A DNA stretch of 64,000 nucleotides from Planctomycetota bacterium (GTDB lineage Bacteria > Planctomycetota > Phycisphaerae > SM23-33): assembly GCA_022705325.1 (NCBI GenBank), contig JAKJER010000026.1:19269-83268 (forward strand), written 5' to 3'. Under the pieces are notes generated by a model. That model saw nothing but the letters and a program-made list of their open reading frames with translations. It was not told the DNA's origin and ran no database searches. Both the position numbers and the translations under genes were made by a program. Positions 20,601-27,581 of this stretch are shown here, one piece after another (position 1 is the stretch's first letter; every line of letters starts with the position of its first letter).

Positions 20601-20792
20601 AAGACGATCGCCCTGGGCCTGCCGCCTGCCAAGGACGGCGCCGCACCCGCCCAGCCGACCAAGCTCGCCGTCAGCCTGGGCGACAAGGACATCCCAGCCG
20701 AGTTGAAGATCGCCGATGGCCAGGCCGCCATCACGCTGGCGCAGGAGACGACCATCCCGGCCGGGCAAGAGCTGAAGATCGTGCTGGCGTGA
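17658..20792 (+). CDS. Tat-exported GH116-family glycosidase with inserted beta-sandwich domain
   Basis: 1044 aa from MSDSTERGCSD; a purine-rich GGAAAGGG precedes the ATG by 7 nt. A Tat-type signal (SRREFLKLAFSAAAAGTAG) predicts export. Residues about 75-200 and 460-560 match the GH116 N-terminal beta domain (MPVGGITTGQVYLSGDG). The alpha/alpha-barrel catalytic domain follows, with E599 in WNYEHA and D701 in NTYDIDFYGPN at the expected nucleophile and acid/base places. Known GH116 enzymes are beta-glucosidases, xylosidases or glucosylceramidases. An extra segment at about 275-425 (VVIEDFEGKDYGKW ... WGHINIDQIEQRD) resembles a carbohydrate-binding or GH32-associated beta-sandwich. The gene is divergent from the HzsA-like gene over a 276-bp region containing a GCGATCGC palindrome. 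Confidence 0.85.
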   Translation: MSDSTERGCSDTGSCGCSPASRREFLKLAFSAAAAGTAGHAWPAFAGPFEPADTADHYVPADKKLKDVWVRALFERGRRQVYAGEDLRMIGMPVGGITTGQVYLSGDGRLLHWDIFNQTPFSGYGAKNYFADPPGSPLEQAFTLSTTDDQGRQASRTLDVKGFPAVAFCGEYPMAWVDFEDKTFGVSARLEAFSPFCPLKEEDSALPVVVMRYTLTNRTDKPLRATVLGVLENAVGCLDRDVHEGFRGNAVVRDAGWVMVQGAARQGPSRGSNRPPVVIEDFEGKDYGKWTVEGEAFGKAPAKGTIKQQQKVSGFGGRGLVNTYFNGSDQTQGKLTSPPFTVQRDFICFLIGGGHFAGKTCINLLVDGKAVRTMAGQDNEKLEWRHWDVKEFRDKEARIEIVDAESGPWGHINIDQIEQRDLPPSKMNMPFDQRPDVGTMGIALLDAPAALAHPAWPPVGTSTEPPGSSEVPLKAKLTGALAGTVELKAGESKPLTFAIVWHFPNRPKNGNRYTAPFKNAADVVRHLAANFERLCGQTRLWHRTWYEDSTLPRWLLDRLFSTVSTLATGTCQWWANGRFWAWEGVGCCHGTCAHVWNYEHAMARLFPALERSCRTMQDLEPTAGFIEKTGEVRFRGEGWGQWAGDSQGGTALKCLREHQTSADGEFLKQYWPRIKKTIQFLIDQDADGDGLIEGRQHNTYDIDFYGPNTMVGSLYLGALRAGEEMAREMGDNDFAATCRRIFEAGVKSTDRRLWNGEYFIQEVDLTKHPKHQYGDGCLSDQLFGEGWARQVGLGRLYPSDKTRSALKAIWAYNWAPDVGPQNEKHPPQRWFARPGEAGLFTCTWPKGKHLGKDSVLYRDEIWTGIEYQVAGNMVWEDMTTEALAICRGVHDRYHPARHNPWNEIECGDHYARGMASYGVFLALCGFELHGPKRHIGFAPRLTPQNFKAAFTGPAGWGTFSQTIEGGKQSACIAVRWGNLALKTIALGLPPAKDGAAPAQPTKLAVSLGDKDIPAELKIADGQAAITLAQETTIPAGQELKIVLA

Positions 20793-20830
20793 CGCTCGAT
20801 ATTTCTGACGCCTCGCACGGACACATGCAG

Positions 20831-20836
20831 TACAAT
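20831..20836 (+). promoter_or_regulatory. Candidate -10 box (TACAAT) upstream of ricT
   Basis: TACAAT lies 177 nt before the ricT ATG; the -35 is weak (CTGACG, about 20 nt upstream). It predicts a long structured leader. Confidence 0.3.
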
Positions 20837-20849
20837 AACCCTTGCGTCG

Positions 20850-20995
20850 TTGCTGCCGCGGCCTTGGCGGGTGTGGCGGCGCCGGGCCCGACGTTCCCAA
20901 GGGACGGTTGGGCCAACGCCTTCCGGGCGTATGGAACCCGGTGACGGGCCGGGACCTGGAACCCTGCTTTACCCCGCGGGCCGCCGCGGCTGAGA
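20850..20995 (+). other. Candidate structured leader or small RNA before ricT
   Basis: The segment between the TACAAT box and ricT is not coding and can fold as a multibranch. A GCCGCGGC pairing closes the two ends. Inside are an imperfect long hairpin (GCCCGAC...GTTGGGC with a CCC/GGG tip), ACGCC/GGCGT with a 6-nt loop, and CCCG/CGGG. It lacks the GGAA tetraloop and AGCAGC signature of SRP RNA. Function unknown. Confidence 0.25.
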
Positions 20996-21013
20996 CGACG
21001 TTCGGAGCCGAAG

Positions 21014-23020
21014 ATGTCCAACTCCGTTCCGCCGACCGACCCGTCGGCTGACGTGACGCAGCGCGCCGAGTCCGCACCCCCAGCCCCGCAGAGTGGCCCT
21101 CAGTCCGCGCCACCTCCAGTCGAGCCGACGCCTCCCCAGGCCGCGCCGAACCAGGCGGACCGGGCGGAAGAGGTGTCCGCGGCGAGCGAGCCGGCCCCGG
21201 GCGCCGGCGACGTGGAAGACGTCCGTCCCGTGCCCCTCAGCTCGGTCGGGCTGCCCGAGAGCGACTTCGGCGACGAGAGCGGCAAGATGCTCGTCATCGA
21301 CGCGCCGTCGGCGCCGTCGGCGGGCGAGGTCGAGCCGCCCGCGGACATGACCGTCGTCGTGCGGGCCGAAGACGATCCGCCCGCGACGATCGTGATCGAC
21401 TCGGTGGAGGCGGAAGCGGATGTCTCCTCGCAGGCCTCCGCGACGCCGGCGTCCGCCGAGCAGGACCAGCCCCCCTCGCCGGCCGAGCCCGCGCAGGCGG
21501 CGGCTGACCAGTCCGCCGCCGCCGCGGCGCCCGGAGGCGAACAGCCCGCCGAAACCGCTCCCGCCAACACCGCCGTCGTCCGTTACGGGCTGATGCGTCA
21601 CCTGGGCTCGTTTCGCCACAACCTGGACCGTCCCCCGTCGCTGGGGACCAAGGTGGTCATCCGCACCGAACGCGGGGTCGAGCTGGGCACGGTGGTCATC
21701 CCCATCGTGGACGCGCCCGCCTGTAGCGAGGGGTGCGGTGGATGCGCGGGGGTTTCCATCTCCAACGCCGACCTGGCCCAGTTCATCAAGGCCAACGGCC
21801 CGGAGTATCCCTTCCGGCGGGACGGCAAGATCCTGCGCCTGGCCAACGCCCAGGACGTGATCGACCAGCGACACCTGGACGGCTCCGCCGGCGAGGAAGC
21901 CTCGTTCTGCCGCCAGCAGATCAAGGAAATGGGGCTGAACATGCGTCTGGTGACCGTCGAGCACCTGCTGGGCGGCGAGCGGATCATTTTCTACTTCTCG
22001 TCCGAGCAGCGCGTGGATTTCCGCGAGCTGGTTCGCCACCTGGCCCAGCAGTACCGTACGCGGATCGAGATGCGCCAGGTGGGGGCCCGCGACGAGGCCC
22101 GCCTGGTCGGCGACTACGAGCGATGCGGGCAGCGCTGCTGCTGCCAGGAGTTCCTCAAGGACCTTCGCCCGGTCTCCATGCGGATGGCCAAGACGCAGAA
22201 GGCCACCCTGGATCCCGCCAAGATCTCCGGGCGCTGCGGGCGGCTGATGTGCTGCCTGCGATATGAGGACGCCGTCTACGAGGACCTTCGCAAGAAGCTG
22301 CCTCGGCGCAGCGTGTGGGTGCGGACGGCCGACGTGGTCGGAAAGGTCATCGACACGCAGATCCTCACGCAGTTGGTCCGCCTGCTGAAGATCGACAACA
22401 CGCAGGTGGTGGTGGCCAACGAGGAGATCGTGGAGCGGAACGTCGAGCCGCCTCCTCCGCCCAAGGAGCGGGAATACGAGCGCAAGCCGCTCCGCGACCG
22501 CTCGCAGATGCGTCCGCTTCGCGACGAGGCGGTGGGCGAGCCCAAGGGCGAGCCGGTCCAGGCGGCGGCGGAGACGGAAAGCAAGGCGGACTGGTCGGCC
22601 GGCGAAAGCGAGCCGGCGGGCGAAGTCGTCGCAGCCGAAGAGTCCGGCATGTCGGACCCGGCGGTCCCTCGCCCCCAAGGCGTCCCGTCCGACGTGGAGT
22701 CGCAGGGCCAGTCCAGGTCGTCGAAGCGCCGTCGGCGCGGACGACGAGGGCGGTCCGGCGGGGGCGGACAGCGCCCGCAAGGCGGTCAGCCGCCGTCCGG
22801 GGGACAGGCCTCCGCTCTGGGCGACCAGGCCCGTCAACAGGGCCAACGCCCCCCGCAGCAGGGTGGCCAGGCACAGGGCCAGCGCCCGCCCGGGCAGGGC
22901 GGCGAGAGTCGCAAGAGCCGGCGTCGGCGGAAGCGCAGACCCGGCGGCGGAGGAGACGCCCCCAGGCCCAACCAGGGCGGATCCCCCGGCGGAGGACCGC
23001 CCGCTCCGCAGGGCGGGTGA
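21014..23020 (+). CDS. ricT: PSP1/RicT (YaaT)-family protein with long disordered tails
   Basis: 668 aa, ATG with GGAG 6 nt upstream. The core (residues about 195-475) is a PSP1 domain: GTKVVIRTERGVELG, then the diagnostic cysteine blocks CGQRCCC (C371-C377) and GRCGRLMCC (C408-C414). In Bacillus, RicT acts with RicA and RicF in an Fe-S complex that affects RNase Y-dependent mRNA processing. The flanks are unusual. The first ~190 residues are Pro/Ala/Glu-rich, and the last ~190 are Arg/Gly/Gln-rich with repeated GGQ and SRRRRGRRG, which look intrinsically disordered and RNA-binding. Normal RicT is about 275 aa, so more than half of this protein is extension. No ricA or ricF is adjacent. Confidence 0.88.
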   Translation: MSNSVPPTDPSADVTQRAESAPPAPQSGPQSAPPPVEPTPPQAAPNQADRAEEVSAASEPAPGAGDVEDVRPVPLSSVGLPESDFGDESGKMLVIDAPSAPSAGEVEPPADMTVVVRAEDDPPATIVIDSVEAEADVSSQASATPASAEQDQPPSPAEPAQAAADQSAAAAAPGGEQPAETAPANTAVVRYGLMRHLGSFRHNLDRPPSLGTKVVIRTERGVELGTVVIPIVDAPACSEGCGGCAGVSISNADLAQFIKANGPEYPFRRDGKILRLANAQDVIDQRHLDGSAGEEASFCRQQIKEMGLNMRLVTVEHLLGGERIIFYFSSEQRVDFRELVRHLAQQYRTRIEMRQVGARDEARLVGDYERCGQRCCCQEFLKDLRPVSMRMAKTQKATLDPAKISGRCGRLMCCLRYEDAVYEDLRKKLPRRSVWVRTADVVGKVIDTQILTQLVRLLKIDNTQVVVANEEIVERNVEPPPPPKEREYERKPLRDRSQMRPLRDEAVGEPKGEPVQAAAETESKADWSAGESEPAGEVVAAEESGMSDPAVPRPQGVPSDVESQGQSRSSKRRRRGRRGRSGGGGQRPQGGQPPSGGQASALGDQARQQGQRPPQQGGQAQGQRPPGQGGESRKSRRRRKRRPGGGGDAPRPNQGGSPGGGPPAPQGG

Positions 23021-23105
23021 GCGGCCCGGCCGGGCCGCCTGTAGAGACGCTGTCAGCGGACCGGGCAAATAGACGCCGGCAACAGCCTGCCGGCCGCTCG
23101 GGCTG

Positions 23106-25070
23106 TCACTTGAGGAAGTCCGGAATCAGGGACGGCTTGGAGTCTTTCTTCTGGTCCTTCTTGTCGTCCTTGGCGTCGGCGTCCTTCTTGTCCTTCTTGG
23201 GTCCCAGCAAGTCGCCCAAGCCGCCGCTTCCGGTCCCGGGCAGGGGCACGGGCACGGGCAGTGGCAGCTTGTCCACGCCGGGCAGCTTGTCGCCGATCAC
23301 CTTCTCCAGCCGCTGGTCGATCTGGCGCGTCAACTCCGCCTTGGCCGCCCCGGCCAGCGAGCCCTTGAGGGCCTCCAGCGTCTGCTTCTGATCCACGATC
23401 AGCCGCGGACGGTCCACCGGGCCGCGCAGGCCGCCCACAAGCGTGAAGGTGCTCAGGCCCTGGAAGATCTGGCCGGACGTCTGCGGGGGCAGGCCCAGCA
23501 CGGACTTGCCTTTCGGGTCGGCCTTGATGTCTTTGACCTGAATGACCAGAGGCAGGTCGATCTCCTCGCCGACGATCTGCCCGGCCGCCTTGAACTGCAC
23601 CGTTCCCTGCGAGACCTGGACGGGCACCTTGTCGCTCAGGGCGGGCATCGGCAGGTCCTTCATCTCCACGTCGATCTTGTGGGCCGGCGCGGGCTTGCCG
23701 AAACCGCATTCGACGAACACGCGCCGCTGGAGGGCGAACTGCTGCTGCTCGCCCTGCCCGCTGAGGTCGCCGAAGCGGATGACCATCGCTTCCGGGCACA
23801 GCTCGGGCTCGCTGGAGAGGTTGAGCACCTCCAGGCGATAAGTCTTGGGGTCGCCGGCCAGGCGGATGTTCTGGATGTTCAGGCGGCGGATCAGGAGCTT
23901 CGGGCGCCGGGGCAGGACGTCGGCGGCCGACAAGGCGAAGTACCCGCGGGCGCGGGCATCGCGCCGTGCGGCCTCGGCCCGCTTGTCCGCCTCTGCCTGG
24001 GACCGCTCCTGGCGCTTGGCGAGATAGTCGCGAAGCTTCTTGAGCCGCGCCAGGGTCTTCTTGATGTTCTCCTTGTCGGAGAAGTACTCGGTGAAGACGC
24101 GGCCCATCTTCTCGGCCTGGTCTTCGGAGGTCTCCTCGGGCTCGGGCGGCGGCGGGTCCAGGACCTCGCCCGGCGAGGAGCGGGCCACGCCCGTCTCCAG
24201 CAGTGTGAGTGTCATCTCATCCACGACTATCTGCTTGGCCAGCAGGCGGGTGACGCTGAGGTCGGCCGACAGCGTCGCGACCTGGGCGAGGTTGTGGGTC
24301 GGCTTGGAGCGGTCGGTGACCTGGAGTCCGCTGAGTCCGAACTGTCCGCCGGCCAGCGAAAGCTCGGCGCTGGCGATGTCCACCTCGGCGCCGTTGGCCT
24401 GGGTGAGCTGGCGGGCGATGGCGTTGGCCAGCATTGAGCCCGACAGCAGCATGGGCCCGCCCACCAACACCACCACCAGCACGCCGCAGACGATCAGCCC
24501 GCTCTTGCGCAGCAGGGGCTGACGGGCGGTCAGGGTCTCGGCGACGGTCTTCTTGCTGCCGCCGATCAGCAGCCAGACGAAGAACCGCACGAACTTCTTC
24601 GACAGCAGCTTCTGGGCCTTGTCCCCCGCGACCATGGCGGCAATGGCCTTGCGGATGGCCTGCAGCAGCCGGGCCATCACGATGCCCAATACCGCACCGA
24701 TAGGCAACCCAACGACGATCCCGCCCGCCACGCAGTAGTAGTGCAGGTCCATCAGGGCCAGCACCGGTGTGTCGCCGGCGGTTGTGAACAGGCCCTCCAG
24801 GCCCATGGAGTGGATGACGAAATAGCCGATCTCGAAAGTGACCGGCGCCAGGGCGAAGGCTGTCAGCCGCCCCAGGATCATGCACAGGATGGCCATGCCG
24901 ATGTTGGTGTTCAGCACGATCAGCGCGAGCAGGCCGAGCACCCAGGTGAGGTTGAACGACGGGTTCATGCCCAGCAGGAACCCGATCAGGCAGGAAAGAA
25001 ACGTCGGCAGCGGGCCCGGTCCGCCGCGAATGAACTTGGCCATCTGCTTGAGCCACTTGCGCAAGAACAT
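23106..25070 (-). CDS. Membrane protein, TIGR03546-TIGR03545-like fusion
   Basis: 654 aa, start with AGGAG upstream. Residues 1-160 are a DUF2062/TIGR03546-like membrane domain (GPLPTFLSCLIGFLLGMNPS; GGIVVGLPIGAVLG) with about four hydrophobic segments. A further membrane segment at about 195-215 leads into a large extracytoplasmic AsmA-like region as in TIGR03545 (DIASAELSLAGGQFGLSGLQV ... LTLLETGVARS). It ends in a Lys/Asp-rich tail (KKDKKDADAKDDKKDQKK). In many bacteria the two families are adjacent separate genes; here they form one chain. A role in envelope or lipid transport is suggested by AsmA similarity only. Divergent from the LEA14-like lipoprotein gene; convergent with ricT. Confidence 0.75.
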   Translation of the reverse strand: MFLRKWLKQMAKFIRGGPGPLPTFLSCLIGFLLGMNPSFNLTWVLGLLALIVLNTNIGMAILCMILGRLTAFALAPVTFEIGYFVIHSMGLEGLFTTAGDTPVLALMDLHYYCVAGGIVVGLPIGAVLGIVMARLLQAIRKAIAAMVAGDKAQKLLSKKFVRFFVWLLIGGSKKTVAETLTARQPLLRKSGLIVCGVLVVVLVGGPMLLSGSMLANAIARQLTQANGAEVDIASAELSLAGGQFGLSGLQVTDRSKPTHNLAQVATLSADLSVTRLLAKQIVVDEMTLTLLETGVARSSPGEVLDPPPPEPEETSEDQAEKMGRVFTEYFSDKENIKKTLARLKKLRDYLAKRQERSQAEADKRAEAARRDARARGYFALSAADVLPRRPKLLIRRLNIQNIRLAGDPKTYRLEVLNLSSEPELCPEAMVIRFGDLSGQGEQQQFALQRRVFVECGFGKPAPAHKIDVEMKDLPMPALSDKVPVQVSQGTVQFKAAGQIVGEEIDLPLVIQVKDIKADPKGKSVLGLPPQTSGQIFQGLSTFTLVGGLRGPVDRPRLIVDQKQTLEALKGSLAGAAKAELTRQIDQRLEKVIGDKLPGVDKLPLPVPVPLPGTGSGGLGDLLGPKKDKKDADAKDDKKDQKKDSKPSLIPDFLK

Positions 25071-25128
25071 GTATTTCTCCTAACTTGGCCCGGCCCAAAC
25101 AGGCCGATCACCTCGCCGAGCCAGCTAC

Positions 25129-25157
25129 TTTATACCACAGCGCAGGGAAGGTAGAAT
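25129..25157. promoter_or_regulatory. Divergent promoter region
   Basis: TATAAA on the minus strand (25134-25129) points to the membrane-fusion gene, and TAGAAT on the plus strand (25152-25157) points to the LEA14-like gene. The two -10 elements are about 17 nt apart and face away from each other; -35 boxes are weak. Confidence 0.35.
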
Positions 25158-25199
25158 AGTCCACGGTCGGGAAGACGCCCGAAAAAGAGGAGAACAGAC

Positions 25200-26063
25200 A
25201 TGAAGAAGTTCTGGGTCGTCCGGGTCTCGCGGTTGCTGTTGGGAGCGGTCTGCCTGGGCGCGCTGGGCGGCTGTGCGATCGTGGAGGGCGTGCTGAGCGG
25301 GCAGAAGCCCACCGCGCGGATCACCGGCACCCACTTCCGGGACCTGTCGCTGAAGTCGGTGGACCTGGTCTTCGACGTGGAGATCGGCAATCCCTACAAG
25401 GCTGCCCTGCCCCTGGCGGACGTGGACTACTCGCTGGCCAGCGGGGGCAGCCGGTTCCTCTCGGGCCAGACCGCCCTGGAGGGATCGATCCCGGCCCAGG
25501 GCTCGCGGACCGTGCCTCTGCCCGTGAAGGTGGAGTTCGCGGGGCTGCTGAAGGTCCTGCAGACCGTCCGCCCCGGCGCGGTCGTGCCGTACCAGGTGGA
25601 GATGGGCCTGGCCGTGGACGCCCCGGTCATCGGGCGCACCCGCCTGCCGCTGCGGAGCGAGGGCAAACTGCCCATTCCAACCGTGCCCAAGGTCGAGTTG
25701 ACACAGATCCGCTGGGGCAAGATCGGCCTGGACCAGATCCGCGGCACGGTCTGCCTGAAGGTGACCAGCGGCTGCCAGTACGCGGTGGATCTGACCGGCT
25801 TGAAGGCGTCGCTGTCTCTGGGAGACGTGCGGGTGGCCGACCTGTTGACGTCCGCACCGGCGGCGATGAAGGACGCGAACTCCCCCGCGGAGTTGGAGAT
25901 CCCGATCTCGTTCTCGCCGGCGTCGGCGGGGCTGGGCCTGGTGCGGATGATCAGCGGCTCGGGCAGCGGCTACCGTCTGAACGGCGGGCTCGACGTCAAG
26001 ACGCCCTTCGGGCCGATGAACATGCCCCTGAACTCCGAGGGCAAGACGACGTTCCGCAAGTGA
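25200..26063 (+). CDS. LEA14-like (WHy-domain) lipoprotein
   Basis: 287 aa, GAGGAGA 6 nt upstream of the ATG. A lipoprotein signal ends in the lipobox LGGC (residues about 20-23), so anchoring in a membrane is expected. The mature protein has two LEA type-2/WHy-like beta-sandwich units: residues about 40-155 (LKSVDLVFDVEIGNPYKAALPL) and about 165-285 (GTVCLKVTSGCQYAVDLTGL). Plant and archaeal members are desiccation-related; bacterial lipoprotein forms are uncharacterised. It ends only 9 bp before the convergent glycosidase gene, so their 3' ends probably share termination. Confidence 0.75.
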   Translation: MKKFWVVRVSRLLLGAVCLGALGGCAIVEGVLSGQKPTARITGTHFRDLSLKSVDLVFDVEIGNPYKAALPLADVDYSLASGGSRFLSGQTALEGSIPAQGSRTVPLPVKVEFAGLLKVLQTVRPGAVVPYQVEMGLAVDAPVIGRTRLPLRSEGKLPIPTVPKVELTQIRWGKIGLDQIRGTVCLKVTSGCQYAVDLTGLKASLSLGDVRVADLLTSAPAAMKDANSPAELEIPISFSPASAGLGLVRMISGSGSGYRLNGGLDVKTPFGPMNMPLNSEGKTTFRK

Positions 26064-26072
26064 CGGCGTGCG

Positions 26073-27458
26073 TTACCTGGCCCGCACGATAGCCGCCGCC
26101 CAGTGCCCCTTGGCGGGGGCGGCGACGATAACGGCCTTGCCCCCGTTCAAAGTCTCGCTCTTGCCCCAGTCGCCGCTGGCGATGTCGATCCAGCGCAGAT
26201 CGTACCTGCCCGGCGCCTTGGACAGGTCCAGGCGGACCGACCCGCCGTCGGTGAAGTAGAGGGCGTATGCCTGACCCGGCCGGGCAGCCAGGTAGGCCTC
26301 GTTGTCCTTGCGGTCCTTGAGCAGCTCGTTGGCCGGCTCGAGTTCCCAGAGCTTGACAAGCGTCTCGAGTTTGCGGACCGCCTTCAGCGACCCGACCGCG
26401 GGGGCCGATAGCCCGAGCCCCGAGTCCGGCCGATGGAACCGTGCGGAGGCCGCCCCGCCGATGACGTGTCGCCAGAACCGCTCCAGGCCGTCGCGGTTGT
26501 TGCCGAACCTGCCCCCGTCGGCCCCGTAGGTCTTGACGGTGTTCAGCGGGCGGGGCTTCCTGGCGATGTGCGAACGGACCCACTGGAAGTTGTCCCAGTG
26601 CTCCTGGCCCTTCTTCTGGTTGTTCTGCGAGACGTCGCAGAAGTCGTACCGCTCAGGGTGATCGAAGGTCCGCCGGTGCTGCTCGCTCTTGAGGTCCCAC
26701 GCGTCCCACATCTCGGTCAGGCACACCTGCACGCCCGCCTCGGCTGCGCGCTTGCGGATGTGGGCGGCCCAGAACGCGCCCCACGCCTCTTCGCCGCTGG
26801 TCTCATTGTCCATGCAGTAGAGCACGTGGCCGTGGCGGAGCGTATACGAGAGCATCTTGTCCACGAATCGCTGCTGGTATCGGAAGACGACGGCGTTGTT
26901 CTTCTGGGCGGGCGTGGCGAAGAAGAACGGCTGCTTGTTTCGGCCCGGGTGGTCCGGGTAGTCCAAGGCCAGGCCCGACTGGGCGGGCGTGTAATTGACG
27001 TTGTTCTTGGGGTTGTACGGGTGGGGAGGCCAGTTCTTCGTCGAATAGTCGAAACGATCCCACACCTCGATCTGGACGATTGTTTCCCGCTCGGCTGTCC
27101 ACTTCAGCATGTTCTCGAACCGCTGCCAGTACTCGTCGTTCCACTTCTCCAGATCGTACTTGCCGTCCTGGCGGCGGGCGAAGGGATACAGCTCGAATCC
27201 CTTGTCCGGGCGGTCGCTCATGGTGTTGCGGATGTAGTTGCCGCCCGCGGCCCGCAACTCATCCAGGTGCTGTTTGAGGTCGGGAAGTTGGAAGAGGTTG
27301 TCGTCCTTGGTGCCTCCGATCAGCAGCACGGGCTTGCCCTTGTACTGCCAGTAGCGGGGGTTGTCTTTCCACGGCTGAATGCGGTCGGCGCCGGAGTCGG
27401 CTTGGATGATCGAGAAGGCTGAGAGTATAGCCAGTCCAACTAGCCGCGGGTTGACCAT
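26073..27458 (-). CDS. Secreted glycoside-hydrolase-like TIM-barrel protein
   Basis: 461 aa, GGGAG 6 nt upstream of the ATG, with a short N-terminal signal. The start of the mature part (NPRYWQYKGKPVLLIGGTKDDNLF) is the usual opening of DUF4038/GH140-like or GH5-like (alpha/beta)8 barrels in planctomycetes. The barrel carries EVWDRFDYS, YCMDNETSGEEAWG (candidate acid/base E in NET) and LTEMWDAWDL (candidate E). The C-terminal ~90 residues (YALYFTDGGSVRLDLS ... RWIDIASGDWG) are a putative collagen-binding-like beta domain common in this group. Substrate unknown. Divergent from mnmG. Confidence 0.7.
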   Translation of the reverse strand: MVNPRLVGLAILSAFSIIQADSGADRIQPWKDNPRYWQYKGKPVLLIGGTKDDNLFQLPDLKQHLDELRAAGGNYIRNTMSDRPDKGFELYPFARRQDGKYDLEKWNDEYWQRFENMLKWTAERETIVQIEVWDRFDYSTKNWPPHPYNPKNNVNYTPAQSGLALDYPDHPGRNKQPFFFATPAQKNNAVVFRYQQRFVDKMLSYTLRHGHVLYCMDNETSGEEAWGAFWAAHIRKRAAEAGVQVCLTEMWDAWDLKSEQHRRTFDHPERYDFCDVSQNNQKKGQEHWDNFQWVRSHIARKPRPLNTVKTYGADGGRFGNNRDGLERFWRHVIGGAASARFHRPDSGLGLSAPAVGSLKAVRKLETLVKLWELEPANELLKDRKDNEAYLAARPGQAYALYFTDGGSVRLDLSKAPGRYDLRWIDIASGDWGKSETLNGGKAVIVAAPAKGHWAAAIVRAR

Positions 27459-27511
27459 GACAATCTCCCTGGAAGGTCTGCACAGGGGACAGCGGACGTC
27501 CCTTCAGGCAG

Positions 27512-27540
27512 ATCATACAACCAACACCAACAGCCAACAA
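27512..27540 (-). promoter_or_regulatory. Promoter of the glycosidase-like gene
   Basis: TTGTTG (27540-27535) and TATGAT (27517-27512) on the minus strand are 17 nt apart, within a C/A-rich low-complexity stretch of repeated CAACCA-type words. Confidence 0.35.
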
Positions 27541-27564
27541 CGAACAACCAGCAACAGCCCCTTT

Positions 27565-27573
27565 TGGTACAAT
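27565..27573 (+). promoter_or_regulatory. Extended -10 promoter of mnmG, predicting a leaderless mRNA
   Basis: TGGTACAAT is an extended -10 box ending only 8 nt before the mnmG ATG at 27582, and no Shine-Dalgarno sequence lies between, so transcription should start at or next to the initiation codon. Confidence 0.5.
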
Positions 27574-27581
27574 CGCTCCCC

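Noticed and set aside
20850..20995. SRP (4.5S) RNA gene
   Set aside because: The GGAA tetraloop and AGCAGC signature of helix 8 are missing and the fold is multibranched, not one long hairpin.
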